Positions 1 to 11,960 of a DNA stretch of 64,000 nt are shown here, piece by piece. Origin of the DNA: Ligula intestinalis. Taxonomy: Eukaryota; Platyhelminthes; Cestoda; Diphyllobothriidea; Diphyllobothriidae. The notes under the pieces are model-generated. The model had not been told where the DNA came from. It saw nothing but the letters and a program-made list of their open reading frames with translations, and made no database searches. A program made the position numbers and the translations under genes. Positions within the stretch are counted from its first letter, which is position 1; each line of letters opens with the position of its first letter. Where the stretch lies: positions 7,448,840 through 7,512,839 of the forward strand of contig JAYGXS010000008.1 of the NCBI GenBank assembly GCA_036362985.1, written 5' to 3'.

Positions 1-1505
1 CGAGATCCTGATTTAAAGACTGGAAGAATAATGGATGTCTTCCAAGTGTCAGGAAAGTAACCATTTAAGAGGACGACTGAAAATATATGGCTAAGTAATT
101 TGGGAAAGGTCAACACTTTTTTGATAACTGAATTGGGGATGCCATCAGTTCCCGAAGAGTGCGAGTTTTTTAGAAAAATTTTCTGCTTACGAATTAATTC
201 TGTAGAGAAATCCATGTTCTCGAGAGTATCGTCTGAGTATGGTTGAAACGACGGAACCAGTTCGGATTCTGTCGTAAAATGCTTCGCAAAGAAAGCATTG
301 AATAATTCAGCCTTATCAGACTCATCTAGTACAAATTTTTTATTTTCATTAAGCAATGGCGGTATTTCAATTCTTCGTTTTGCGGAGGACCTACGACAAA
401 ACAGTTGTGCAACCGATTTTGCCGATTTTGACTCGCTCAGGGCGCAAGTATCCCTGTGCTGGTCACGTGCAAGACGAATCTTTGACGCTAATTCGAAGAT
501 CTCTGCGATTCTTAGATGCACAGAAAGCGAACTAGTTGATCTATCTTTCAGCTGCCTCCTCAATTTCTTTAGTCTGGGCAAAAGAAAATGAGGGACGGTC
601 GATTCTGGTGTGTAGGGTTTCGAAATTTTAGTGGGCACAAATTCCAGCATTTTATTAGCAACGACAGACATGAGTTCAGGAAGATATACAGCGTCATTTA
701 TGGAAGAGGGGCTCTGCCAATCTAATGAGTCAAAAAAATTGTTGATTGAGCTTATATCTGCAAAGTCATACGCATGATAGGTACGACTAGCACTAGCCTT
801 TTCCGTAGAAGGAAGTGGAAGGCAACAGTGAATTAATGTGTGATCACTTTGGAAGATGTCCTGCTTAAAATCAACGAAGAGAGGGGCAATACCATTTGTG
901 AAAATCAGATCTAGGATATGATTCTGTCTTGTTGGGGAACTAACCAGTTGAGCCCAGCTAGAAAAATTAATGGTATCTAGGAAATGCTGAAATCTAGGTG
1001 GAAAATAGTTTGAAAGCCAGTCGATTTAAGGAAAATTAAAATGTCCAGCAATAATTTTAACTTCAGAAGTGGATTCTGAAATAAACTTGAATATTTCACA
1101 CAAATTTGCATATTCTTCAGGTGAAGAGTTAGTAGGATTATATACAAATTCGATAATCGCATTTTGCCGGGGCGACAGGATAATAGAAACGAAACAGTAA
1201 TTTCCAAAGAAGGACGTGCTACTTAGATAAAACGGAAAATGCCTAAATGACGTTCTAATATAGAGAAGACAACCACCACCACGCTTATTAATGCGATCGT
1301 GACGATAGAAATCATACTCGTCTATGATAAGGGAGGAGTCAGAAATGATTGGATGGGTCCAAGATTCTGTTATGCATCTAACATCGGGCATCATCTCGAA
1401 AGCGATAGCTCGAAGTTGAGCTATTTTATTTATAACGGACCTGGCATTAAGCACTATGACCTCAAGTGTGTTTTGAGTGACAGGACTATGGCTATCGTTA
1501 TTCAT
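1..1505 (-). pseudogene. ORF2: endonuclease and start of reverse transcriptase, broken
   Basis: The ORF opens at 1505 and encodes an exonuclease/endonuclease/phosphatase-fold domain. Residues 15-25 read IVLNARSVINK (the N-terminal 'NARS' motif), a TESW block follows near residue 46, a GGGCLLYI block near 76, and a GHFNFP block at the end where active relatives have G-D-FN. The frame stops at 1028-1026 (TAA) directly after that motif and continues downstream as IDWLSNYFPPRF. The region 1-1025 carries the C-terminal endonuclease, a linker rich in K/R and the first RT block. The D-to-H change and the stop make this copy inactive. It would nick target DNA and reverse-transcribe the element RNA if intact. 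Confidence 0.8.
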
Positions 1506-2227
1506 AAAAAAGAATTTAAGGGTGGGTAGGCAAACTGTAGGCCGTTATTATTTGTGGAATAAGTACTGACGGGTATGGAGCTGTTAGCATACGGGTAGCC
1601 AACAATGGATGGCTGATAAGGTCTGAGATATCTAGGGGCTTCGCTTTCTGGCAGGGAAAAATGGGGAGAGGGTAAACCAAAATAAGCTTCTGGGGCGTTT
1701 GGGAGGAATGGGGGGAGGCGAGAAGACATGTAGAAGTTAGCAGGTTTGGGTGGTAGAGGATGGGTAAAGGAACTGATAGGGGGGAACGATGACATAAAAT
1801 TAGTGTTGGGGCCGCTCGCGTAATGACTAGTGGTCTTAATCAGTGAATGTCCTGTACGGCAACTCCGATTAGATTTAAAACTATACCAGTTTGGGTTACT
1901 GCCGTGCAAATTAAATTTTTCTTGGTTCGGGCCCGGTGTGTTCAATAACGCATTATACGGGGGAATAATATGACTTTCACGGTCAAAAGAGGAGCTAGGT
2001 TGTGGTGTTGAAACGCTCTGCCTAAACGCTTTCGACGGTGTTGGCGAAATTCTTGATGAACTTGTTGCCGAGTTAGAGTCGGCGGAATTTATCGATCGTT
2101 GGACAGAGAATGTATTTATACTAGTATTAATCGCAGTAGATGACGGAGCGGCGGGCATTGACGGTCCCGACATCAAGAGGGATGGGCTAACTGGTGCACT
2201 GATGTTTATGGACCTATGACTAGGCAT
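1502..2227 (-). CDS. ORF1 of the CR1-like element, Ser/Pro-rich
   Basis: This is an uninterrupted 241-codon frame directly upstream of the endonuclease ORF. The product is rich in Ser, Pro and Asn. I recognise no zinc knuckle, PHD or RRM, so its identity rests on position. ORF1 proteins of non-LTR elements usually bind the element RNA. Its stop codon overlaps the start of ORF2 in the tetranucleotide ATGA (1505-1502), an arrangement compatible with termination-reinitiation. The start at 2227 is the first ATG after the 97-bp repeats. It could also be a longer protein whose N-terminus is lost. Confidence 0.6.
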   Translation of the reverse strand: MPSHRSINISAPVSPSLLMSGPSMPAAPSSTAINTSINTFSVQRSINSADSNSATSSSRISPTPSKAFRQSVSTPQPSSSFDRESHIIPPYNALLNTPGPNQEKFNLHGSNPNWYSFKSNRSCRTGHSLIKTTSHYASGPNTNFMSSFPPISSFTHPLPPKPANFYMSSRLPPFLPNAPEAYFGLPSPHFSLPESEAPRYLRPYQPSIVGYPYANSSIPVSTYSTNNNGLQFAYPPLNSFL

Positions 2228-2248
2228 TCGGGAGGTAGGGATAGCGGG

Positions 2249-2636
2249 TCACTGATGTGCATATTTTAACATTATCACTAATTCCCCACTGGACCAACGG
2301 CGAGCACCCGTAAATTGGGGAGGTGTTCGCTGACCCTTGGAGAGATCACTGAATTGCATATTTTAACAATACTACTGATCTCCCACTGGGCCAACGGCTA
2401 GCACCTGTAAGTTGGGGAGTTGTTAGATGATCCTTGGCGTGCTCACTGAAGTGCATATTTTAACAATATCACTAATCTCCCACTGGACCAATGGCTAGCA
2501 CGCGTAAGTTGGGGAGTTGTTCGCTCACCCTTGGTGAGGTAACTGAAGTGCACCTGTTAACAATATTACTAATCCCCCACTGGACCAACGGGGAGCACGC
2601 GGAAGTTGGAAAGTTGTTCGCCGACCCTTGGCTAGG
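2249..2636. repeat. 97-bp tandem repeat, four units
   Basis: The landmark TCACTGAnnTGCA recurs at 2249, 2346, 2443, 2540 and 2637, an exact 97-bp period with substitutions but no length change. Each unit contains CCCACTGG-CCAA and a TTGGGGAG block. The array abuts the ORF1 start of the minus-strand CR1-like element, so it occupies the place of that element's 5'UTR. A short triple of ATTGGTGCA follows at about 2660-2690. Confidence 0.9.
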
Positions 2637-3041
2637 TCACTGAAGTGCACCTTTGATTAAATTGGTGCAATTGGTGCAAATTGGTGCGTGGACCAACTCC
2701 TGCACGCAAGTCGAGACGTGCTGCACGAAAAATTAGTATGCATACTGAATAGTAGGAAGTCGTTTTTTAGTTGTAAAATGATGATTGGCCTCACTAATCC
2801 TGCTGGCTATTTTTACTTATGAAGCCACATGATCTATTTGCTTTTGATGCTATTTGTTTTACGTGAGGGGAGTGTCGGTTTTGCGAGCATCAAGCATATT
2901 GAAGACCTCTTTGAACATCTGGGAATCGAAATAGCTGCCGCTGTTGGAATGAAATGTCGAAAGTGCACCTCCTCAACGGCTGACACATATACGGATAATG
3001 GTGTTTTTTACCGAGACCGTGTGCTGTTGCATTAGCGGCTA

Positions 3042-3860
3042 AGCCCTAAGGCACTCTGTGAAATAGTCAACCATCACCAATATGTACTCGAAACCACGGA
3101 CGGCAATGGGAAGAGGTCTAATGATATAAAGTCCGACACGTCCACTTGGGAAGACTATAAACATGAGTTGTATTGGGTGTGCGGAAAGGGCGGGTTGGGG
3201 ACTTAAAGAAAGCGCAAGTGGTGCATGACTAACAGAATAACTGTGGAGACTAACGAAGTTGAGGCCACCGTAACCTGAAGCGAACAGACTGTTCTGTTCG
3301 GTATTGGTCACTATGCCCTAACTGTGCACGGTAAGCAATAAGGATGGTTTCCACCAGGAAATGTGGGCCTATGAAGCGTATGCAGACTGTGGTGATTTCT
3401 CGGAAAAAGATAGTGTCGCTATCCATTACCAAGTAAGGCCAGTGGTGTAGTAGAAGTCGTGCACCGAGGGTGGAGCTTATCATTTCTCGTTCTATGTGTT
3501 AAGGTACACCTTACATGAGATAGCGATATATGGTGACCGTATCGAGGTCAGTGTTCTGTGCTGGCACCCAGGGATGATGAGTGGGTTCCGAGGCCCCGAT
3601 GGCGTTAACAAAACGAAAACTGGCAGGTCTCCAATGGAATAAGACGACGGCCGCCAAAAAGTGCGTCTGTATTACATTCTCATGGCCCGGGATGAAATTG
3701 ACAGCCAAAAGTAAAAGTCTTGCAAAAACTGCTTCCAACCGGCCAACTGGTCTTCAGGGTCTTTGAAAGAGACTAACCACTCTAGCGCGGTAGTCTGTGC
3801 GAAGTCTGAACTGCTAACCGATAGGTACGTTCTTAAATTGACCAAGGAAGACAACGAAGG
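3042..3860 (-). pseudogene. Ty3/Gypsy-like pol remnant (RNase H to integrase)
   Basis: Three minus-strand frames carry pieces of a retrotransposon polyprotein in the right order. At 3854-3672 the RNase H end reads ALEWLVSFKDPEDQLAGWKQ. At about 3695-3640 there is a PGHENV..ALS-like spacer. At 3140-3042 the integrase core reads VGLYIIRPLPIAVRGF followed by YILVMVDYFTE, the block around the first catalytic Asp. Frames change at least twice and no LTRs are visible, so this is an old fragment. The blank stretch 2690-3040 shows nothing I recognise. Confidence 0.75.
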
Positions 3861-4633
3861 TTAGGAGTTCCATTTAAAAAGTGCAGTTATTAATCTCTGT
3901 ATTCGACAGTTTGACTAAAAGAGTTAATCCTGTTTTATAAATAGGTTGGAACAGGCAGACTTCGGGTAGTTTTGGTACACTCCTGTATTAACAGTCATAT
4001 AGCGATTTATCCTTACCTTTTTTCCCGTTCGTGTTTACGCAGTTTTATCTTCCTCAAATCGTTATCGATCACTTTCTCAAACTTGTTCAGAATATTGTCA
4101 GAATTCTTTTACCAAAAACACACGTGATGACTTCACACAGCTATATAGAAAAGTAGCATGGTTTATCAAATTCAAGGCCATTGATAAATGAGCTACAATC
4201 GACTGTCATGATGCCTCCCTCACGCCTGCCTATCTTTAAATCCCAAAAATTATCCATATTAATTGTTGCAGAACTTTCCGACCCCACAAATTTAGCGCAG
4301 AATAGCCAAAATTCATTCAATGAAGCACAGAAGCATCGGTAGATCGAAAAAGTGCATAATATATGCCTGCAACGACATATACACATACACGAGACCTGAA
4401 ATTATTATGTTGTACGAATGAGTTTGAAGTGCGTCAAAAGGTACATCGAGTAACCAACATTTCGTACTTGATTGTCTCCGGAACAGAGATCTTCATTCAT
4501 GCTAACTGTACGCCATTTTGGGAATTTAAACAAGGCATGTGCTTCGTGCCAAGGGGGTAATTTGTTAACCAGTGAACATTGGTGAAATTGGCACCCTATA
4601 CCACCAACAGACCAGGGTTTATTTTTCGAGGGT
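3861..4633. other. Upstream region of the LKB1 gene, nothing recognised
   Basis: No repeat or coding signal was recognised. An in-frame TGA at 4583-4585 lies 48 bases before the exon 1 ATG. The 5'UTR, transcription start and any trans-spliced-leader acceptor must lie here or farther left. CCAACAG at 4604-4610 could be an acceptor, but this is not shown. Confidence 0.4.
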
Positions 4634-5008
4634 ATGACTTCGGGCTTGGATCCCCAAGCCGGGACCGGCACCGAATTATTGGATTCTGAATTGCGCGAAA
4701 CCGGTGCAGATCCTACATTTAATTTGACCGAACAATGTCAAATGCCGGTGAAATACGGAGCTTTTGCTAACTTCTTTGAGGAGCTAGCCGATCCGCACCA
4801 GGTTGATGGCTTGTCACAGAACTTTCCAATCGGTAAATGCTGGCAACAGAATACGCTTTTGACACCCGATGCAGATGCTTTTAATTTCTTTCGCGGCAAT
4901 CCGGCTGCATACAACCAAATCGATGAAGCCAACAATGGTCTCATTTTGATGGATAGTTACGGTTCCATTTCGCCTTTACTTCAAGGTCCGGAATCAGCCT
5001 TTGCTTAT
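4634..5008 (+). CDS. STK11: LKB1-like kinase, exon 1 (residues 1-125, N-terminal extension)
   Basis: The first ATG after an in-frame stop (4583) opens a frame that stays open to a GTAAGT donor at 5009. The composition looks coding (mixed charged, aromatic and Gly/Pro residues, e.g. FANFFEELADP), with no low complexity. It ends in phase 0 and joins exon 2, which also starts in phase 0. The segment has no counterpart that I recognise in vertebrate LKB1, whose pre-kinase tail is about 48 residues, so it would be a lineage-specific N-terminal extension. Assignment to this gene rests on position, strand, donor site and phase. It could instead be a separate transcript. Exon 1 may also carry 5'UTR. 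Confidence 0.6.
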
Positions 5009-6950
5009 GTAAGTAGTCAAAAAATTTTAAGCAATTTGAATTGAATTGGATATAGCATTTTATTGGGTGTTATTTGGATCTTTATGTTCGTTTCATGATA
5101 ATTTCCTGCCTCACCTTCGGAACACCTTTTTGGTTTTGCAATTTTGGTAGCTGGTCTCAAGCCGTTCGTCACCATAATTTTGTTGTTACGAGTCATCATT
5201 ATAACTCAAGTTCCTATTTTTCGGTTCGCAGTAAAATAATAAGCCTCGTTACCTCTCATGTGATATGTGCACATGTGAAGGCCTTTTTACCTCGCTTTTT
5301 GAAAATTTTATCACACAATGACTGCAACAGGAGCTCTTGTGATACACTGGTTTCCGAAACCATTGTTCTCGTCTCATTGCACGTAAAACTTAACCTGCTC
5401 GCTTGCACATATATCGTACAATTTGCAAGATAGCTGAAGCTTGTTGCCAGTTGACCGCTGTCTTCAGTTTTAAGTGTTGGCTAGGAACATACTGAAGGCA
5501 CCAGGACCTACCACCACCTTCAGCTTAAATTGTCGAAGTCCACGGCATCGCGCACAAGTGTCATTAATGCTCTGTAATGTCGAAGTTTTGGCGTCCTTTC
5601 TCCACTGAGCAGCAAGAACCAAGAAATTAGCCTTCGTTCTCTTTGGCCATTTCGCACTGCACAACCATTTTAAGTAGCAGAATGCCTTGAAAATGTCTGT
5701 GGTTACGTCGCTGGATCGAGCAAAGGAATGCGATTGTGTATTACTTTATTCATGCTGCTCTACTACTGTAAGACATGACCCCGGAACACTACGCACTTAA
5801 GACAACACGGGGTATTTGAAAAAAGTTACTGACAGAGGTTTTCAAGTCACGTCTCCAACTTCAGCTTCACAGCCACGCACAGACAGCTTCTGATCAAAAT
5901 AAAACCAGTGTCAGATGACCCGTTGAGGTACTATCGGGAAGTTTGTATGATACAATATTTCAAATACCCGTACGAATTGATATTGCCACTGTCTTAATCA
6001 AGTGGGAAACGTAACGCAGGTACCCGGACGGAATGCTGGGCCAGGTCAGGTCAAATGCCAGCTGTTAAAAACTTGGTACTCAGTTGTACTTGGTAGTCTA
6101 TGATTATGTCTACTCAAGGCGGTTTAGATTTTTACTCCGTGAAATTCGGTAACTATGAAACTTTAAACCTTGCTTCCCATCAGCGGCAAGCATCACACCG
6201 GAGGTCGAGAACCACTTCCATATATTCACAGACTGTATCGAGTCAGGTTTTAGTTGACTTTATGTCTTCAATAACGCAGTGATTAAAGGACAGTAGTGTT
6301 CGACGCACACGGCGGTCAACCAAGAACATACCTGAACCACCTTAGTCGTTTCTCCTGGCTGATCTGAGATATTACGGCGTTGGGACAGTCAGTAAGGACG
6401 GTGTCATCCAAGATGAAGTGGAGTAATCCGTAGGAAAGGTGTCAGTCTAACTCCGTGCCTACACGCAGGGAATGATCATACCCGTGGGTCTCCGTAGCAA
6501 TTAGGATATCACAGTAGATTTATCAATGTCCCTAAGGCCTTACAGAAGCCTGTAAACTGCATATGTTTAAACGATGCGTTGTTCCTATTCTTCATTTAAA
6601 GACAGTTTTGCCCACGATAGTTAATCGCAAGGTATGCTTCAACTCGATAGTGCGGCGACTTCCATTGTGTTGGTCAACAGACAGACTGATTTGGCGTCCT
6701 CATTCACCCTGACACCACTGCATTCTGTAGGCCAAGAAATCAGCCAACACCGTCTTGTTGTTGACTGAATAGTCCAGTTCAGGCAACCGTCTTTTTGCAC
6801 GTCTGTCGATGAAATGAAATGAAACAGACTATGGATACCTCGTATGCAAATGCTCATCAATTTTAGTAAACGGCTTTCCACGGAAACGCAGATGCTAATA
6901 GGCAGCAGCAGATCTTAATTACAAAGTGGCCATGTATCCTCCACCTACTT

Positions 6951-7003
6951 ACTTGTACTTGTTACGGCTGTGATCATGCCTGATCTAGCCGGCCTCAATG
7001 ATG
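6951..7003 (-). mobile_element. 3'-end fragment of the RTE-like element
   Basis: The stretch around TTACGGCTGTGATCATGCC and GGCCGGC..CAATGATGT matches the 3' ends found at 29165-29225 (inverted), 38262-38320 and 39265-39302. Only about 50 bases are present, as expected of extreme 5' truncation. Confidence 0.65.
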
Positions 7004-8942
7004 TATCCTCCACAGCGAACGCTGTGACTACACTGAGAATTCAACCGACGATTTGCTGTTGTCAGTCTTTAGCGGGCGAATGGTAATAGTGGTGGTTGGA
7101 TGAGGGGCATAAAGAGAGAGGTAGGTCGTCTTCGACGGGCGCAACCTTGATCGTTTTATATAAATGCTGCTTTAAAATGAAAAAAAATTAATGAAATTTC
7201 CATATTGGCAAGTTAAGTCCTGCATTGCAGAACGATGCCATTCGGTGGACAATTCTTTCACCAAACTGCGTTATTTTGTCAAGGAAACGTATCTGCCTAG
7301 TTAGGTGTGTTCTTAAGCTATTTTCATTTCTCTTCATTAATTCGCATTCTGCAGTCAATCCATTACATATGCGCTTCTCCCTTTAGGTGTTACAAGAGTA
7401 GGCCTGCATTCGATAATTCACAGAAGGCCGTCTTTAAACCTGAGGAAAAAACGCAAATTCCTGTTTGATTTTAAATCAAGTTTTTTGTCGGTTGGTTTGG
7501 CTTCGTAGGTTGGAAAGCTATATGCGTGGAATTCAATTTTCACGCCCCTCTAGGGCATCCTGTGTAGCTTATGGTGTAAATGTAAGCAAAGCCGAGATTG
7601 TCCTGCCTAATTACGCGTTTGTGTGAGACTCCAAGGAAGAAATCGACAAGAAGAGCGCAAAAGCAGAAGTCCTTTAGCGTAAGTAGTACAGCAGATTTAA
7701 GGTAATAGACGCGTGTACAGCCGTGTCCATCGGGCCAATTAGCTACTGTCCTGGCCTGAGTAGCGACACGGTTGGCTTGTGACTCAACAGCTGGCTGCAT
7801 CTTTGCATTTTAAATTATTGATTGATTGTTTGCCAGTTCGTGTTTGCCGCGTGTAGGCCGATCGATTACCTGCCATGAGTGCGGATCGATAACTGCGTAC
7901 TGGCTGTCTGCTCCTAATAGCTTAAGCTGAAGTAACCTGCACATCCACGTCATCCGTAATGCGTTTTCATAAACATAAAGTTCCATCAACCTGCACTGAG
8001 ACCAAACAACCTTTTAAGGCTGACCCGCGGTCCTCCCATTTTACATTAATTCGGTGTGTGTGTGTGCATGACAGGCTCGTACAGTTGGCTAGTGCATGTG
8101 AGAGGATAGAAAGAATAAGTTTGGCACTGGACGTCCATCCCGTAAGCTAAACAGCTTTCTCCTCACTGTAATACATATAGTACGCTTGAGTCTATCACGA
8201 TCTACTACAAGTCGTAGCTTGAAAGGTTGCCAACTGACTGAAAGGTAACTCGGTCCTCTCAGAAATGAAATTCTGGCTCCTCGTTGTAGCTTTTATAGGA
8301 TCCTTTCTCACGTGAGACCCCACTGCCGCAATACATATGGAGTAGAGACCGGGTCGTCCTATCTGTGACTTGCCGTCAGCGTGCAGTCGAGGTGGATGGA
8401 GCGAGGTAGGTGTTATGTAACTGTGGGTTGCTCCAGCCCGCACTGACCCTCTTCGATTCAGCGTTAGTGTACATAGACACAGTCTGTGACAAAGAGGCGG
8501 GCCACACATGAGATGTGCTGGACCAACGCCTAAGCCACAGGCTCGCGCACGACATGCGTTCAACACCCTCCATAACAAAATGCCGTGTTGGGATGGCCCG
8601 GACGAGAGTTATCACTCGGGCAATCCGGAGCGTGCCAGAACAAAGAGTCCTTACTGACGACCGGTTCATGCAGTTACAAGCGAAGTCAGACTGGCCCAGG
8701 AGCCGGGTTGCTGCTATCAGTGAGGTCATGTTGAGGACAGATGCACAGACGTGCGTAAACGAGCGCGCGTACGACGAAAATGGAGAGCCACTGGGTTGGA
8801 ATGACGGTTGCTCCTTAAATAGCGAGGCTGCGAGCAGAACGGGGACTCTGTTAGTGTCCAAGACAAGAGAACGCTGCCGAGACAAAACCGATCACAGAAG
8901 ACAAGCTGCTGGACACACGGAAACAGAGGTTATGTACTAGTA

Positions 8943-9130
8943 CAGTAGTTGCCGGTTATTAAGCCTACCTCGGGCCCCGACCAAATCGGGCTTAATAAGC
9001 GGCTGGGCCATTTAAACGTGGGCTTAATACAGTAGTCGCCGGTTATTAAGCCCACTTCGGGCTCTGACCAAATTGGGCTTAATAGGCGACTGGGCCTTCT
9101 AACCGTGGGCTTAATAACCGGCGACCACTG
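8943..9130. mobile_element. Palindromic MITE, one full and one partial unit in tandem, TA flanks
   Basis: Unit 2 (9030-9130) starts CAGTAGTCGCCGGTTATTAA and ends in its inverse (..CCGGCGACCACTG), flanked by TA on both sides. Unit 1 (8943-9027) has the same start but lacks the last ~14 bases, running straight into the TA of unit 2. Internal GGGCTTAATAA/TTATTAAGCCC blocks make the unit almost wholly self-complementary. The TA target and CAG termini suggest a Tc1/mariner-pogo mobiliser (inference). A third copy is at 26364-26463. Confidence 0.85.
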
Positions 9131-9714
9131 TACAACGGACAGTAAAATACTAGCTGTTATCCTGTTCAGCCTTCTTTTCCTAACACGTACTGGGGGACAT
9201 AACCGGTGTTGACACAGGCATACACTCGGTTACAACATGCCGCACTTGGGGAAAGGCAGTGCAGACACGCCGAGGCTCACGCTGTGCCTGCCAGCAACTT
9301 GCGCCGCATCCGATAGCTGAACGACTTGAACAGCGGACCGAACCGCGCTTACTTCTTCCTTTGAAAATCTGATCCATAATGTACGAACCAGACGTGTGTG
9401 ACACGCGTAGGCGGGCTATTAAGCGTGGCTTTCTACTGCGCCCATTCCCGCTTCCGGTCATCCTGACGTCAGCCTGCTATAAATAATAACGTAATTGACC
9501 GTCTCCTGCGCCCGCCATGTGCTGTGGGGTGCATGATAGACATCGACGGTCCAACTGAGGGCATTTACTCTGAAACATTTTGCGACGGAGCTTTTTCGGT
9601 TTATTTGACTTTTTTGCGCATCTGACCACTGAGCACATCTGCTAAATCTGAGTAAGAGGGGGCTTCGGGTTCGGCTTCTTTTAATGGCTCGTGCTACTGT
9701 TTTTTACCTTTCAG

Positions 9715-9900
9715 GCAGGTAGGTCGCAGCACACGCCGCCTGAAGCTGTCTCCTACGCACGCTCCTTTCTGGAGTCTGATAGGCTGGATTCCAGTGCCCC
9801 CTTCTGCTTCACCTACAACCAGCCACATAGAAAACCGCCCAAAGTTGTGGGTGGTCGCTACCTCCTGGGGGAAACAATTGGACGAGGAAGCTATGGCAAG
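9715..9900 (+). CDS. STK11: LKB1-like kinase, exon 2 (residues 126-187, start of kinase domain)
   Basis: The exon follows a polypyrimidine-AG acceptor and ends at AAG|GTGAGT, phase 0 at both sides. Residues 165-187 include TYNQPHRKPPKVVGGRYLLG, which lines up with the basic linker and first strand of vertebrate LKB1 (YQPRRKRAKLIGKYLMG), then the glycine-rich loop GRGSYGK (about 181-187). The Val that completes the loop (GSYGK-V) is the first codon of exon 3. The upstream part of the exon (S/P-rich) is not conserved. A second AG four bases on is less likely because it would break the frame. Confidence 0.9.
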
Positions 9901-11241
9901 GTGAGTGCTTCTACCTCCCTATGTATTCATCCTGCTATAAACGTGTTTTCAATAGCATCAGATTAATCTGCGTAGGCTTGGGGGAATGTACTCAGTAAGA
10001 CAGCTCAACTGACTCCGAGTGTCTTTGCATCCTCGTTAAGACGCAGGGATTTAACGAAGAACATCGTTAGCTACCTATTTTCGTCCGCTTGTATTTATAA
10101 CGCACTAGGCGCATCAGTTGGACAACAATTTTAGCGATAAGGAAACGCTAAGCAAAGTAGTTTGCGTGACGGCTAAATGATTTGCCAGTGATTAGCTCTC
10201 GCCCACTGGCGTAGCCTATCTAAAACTGAGATCTGTACGCCGCAAGGGCAACTGCATGGCCTGGCGACTGATTGGATGCCGCGAGAGCTGTGCATTTTTT
10301 ACAAATACAGCCTAATCAGTGCTATGACATGAATCGCTCCGAAGATAGGCAATGTCGCTTGCTGGATTTACGGATTTTTCTAGGTGAAATAGGTTAACGC
10401 ACCTTTCATGTGTGTGTATGTGTGTGTCCCTCTCAGGAGGGTGTTGGCCCAGGCTTTATGCAGGGCTGCTCTCACTCTTCTGAGATCCAATGGTCCGTAT
10501 GCACATGCAATGCCAGTCTTCAGCCAACCATGGTCCCTGCGGCATGGAAGGCGCTGGCGCTTTCTCTCACTTCTGATTCCCTGTTGGTGATTGCGCTCGC
10601 GCTCCCACTGGGTTTCAGGCCCCACTGCGGGTGCCCGAAAAGCTAGGCGGTCACTATGCGGTGGGGGAGAGAGTGAGGTCGACCTCTGCGCGTTTCTTCC
10701 CTCACTATAATAAATCTGAATGCGTCTGAATCTATCACGGTGCGCTAAAAGCCGTGGCTTGGAGGGTCTGCCAACTGACGGGCAAACTCTGGCCCCCACG
10801 TAGCTGCTCCTTCTGTACGCGTGTGTATGTGTGTGCGTACGGCAGGAGAGGGAGGACTGAGAGTCAGGCTCCAATGGCTCCCTCTTAATGTGGCCTTTAT
10901 GGCGCTCCCGCGCACGCGGGGGCATACCTAGCGAGATGGCTGTGTGTAGTTTGCGCGTGCTGAGTGTTCATCGCGCTAGCCATCTACACCCTCCCTCATC
11001 CCCGGTCTTTGTCTTTACACCGGAAGCGGAGGTGAGAGTGGCGAGCGAGTGGGTAGATTCTGTGCGAGCCTGCCTAAACTCCTGTTTTCTCTCGCACGAG
11101 TTCTCTGCGTTGCTCCTGCTTGCTGTCGCTTTCGTGTTGCTTGCCCAGCTTGCCTCTGTGTATGCAGCATCTTGCTTCAGCGTTTGCTGCGGCTTGTTTG
11201 AGCGCGTGGTGCCCATCGTCGAAATCGACGGGGGAACTGTC

Positions 11242-11274
<33 letters not shown>

Positions 11275-11306
11275 TGTGAGAGAGAGAGAAAGAGAGAGAG
11301 AGAGAA
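11242..11306. repeat. (TG)n-(AG)n compound microsatellite
   Basis: About ten TG dinucleotides run directly into about twenty AG dinucleotides with two interruptions. Confidence 0.95.
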
Positions 11307-11960
11307 GAAGGTACGCTTTATTTTGAAAATCTCATCCCAAAATGTTCAGCAAAAACGTCCTTCATTCACTATGAAAAAAATTAGCCCCACAAATCACACA
11401 ATACCCGCGGAAACACCAGCAATTCATAATAACCGAACACTGCAACTGTCGACATCGTGGAGAATTATGTCCTTGAATGTGTCGCAAAACGTAGGCCAAG
11501 CTGGACTCCCTTCAAATCGGCCCTGCGCTGATGACCTCGTTGTTTTCGTTCACGTAAACAATCAAGGGTGAAAATCGATTATATAATTTTCAAATTGACA
11601 GCTTCCTACTGAGGCCAACGTTTTGCCAAAGGACACGTGCCACAAAACTGAGTGGGATCGAGCAAGATCCTACACACAACGGTAGTGGTGATGCGCTCAC
11701 TTGGCATGTTTATATAACTTTCTTCGTAAGGCCTACGATGAAGTGATGACCAGTACTGGCGGTGTAATAGCTGTCTGCTTCTGGTCTGTTGCACCCTTAG
11801 TAAACTGTGTGCGTGTATTATGTGTAGTATGCATCGTCTATAGCAAAACGCTCGTTGTCTCCGGCAGCATGCTCGTGGGCGGACAGAGAAGAATGGAGCA
11901 ACATCCTGACTGCAGCAAAATGTCTCGCATTTTATTTATTAAGTTGGTTTGGCAGATTTG

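Larger units (their letters stand above)
1..2655 (-). mobile_element. CR1/Jockey-like non-LTR retrotransposon, 3' part outside the window
   Basis: Read on the minus strand this shows a 5' tandem-repeat region (2636 down to 2249), an ORF1 (2227-1502), then an apurinic-type endonuclease that runs via a linker into the first reverse-transcriptase block at the window edge (ends near HIFSVVLLNGYFPDTWKTS, a typical start of a non-LTR RT). The order 5'UTR, ORF1, EN-RT is that of CR1/Jockey-type elements. The rest of RT lies left of base 1. A nonsense codon in the endonuclease shows the copy is dead. Confidence 0.8.
5009..9714. other. Intron 1
   Basis: GTAAGT donor at 5009 and TTTTTTACCTTTCAG acceptor ending at 9714. 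It holds a 3'-end scrap of an RTE-like element (6951-7003), a GC-richer stretch (about 8160-8940) with overlapping open frames on both strands but no recognisable product, and a palindromic MITE (8943-9130). I saw nothing in 5050-6900 or 7010-8150. Confidence 0.6.

Noticed and set aside
8160..8940. Overlapping open frames of 127, 169 and 141 codons on both strands
   Set aside because: GC-rich stretch with frames open on opposite strands, no recognisable motif and similarity to interspersed repeats elsewhere.
10380..11571. Frames of 181 (minus) and 227 (plus) codons
   Set aside because: Arise from TG/AG microsatellite and a repeat shared with 54-58 kb; no homology recognised.
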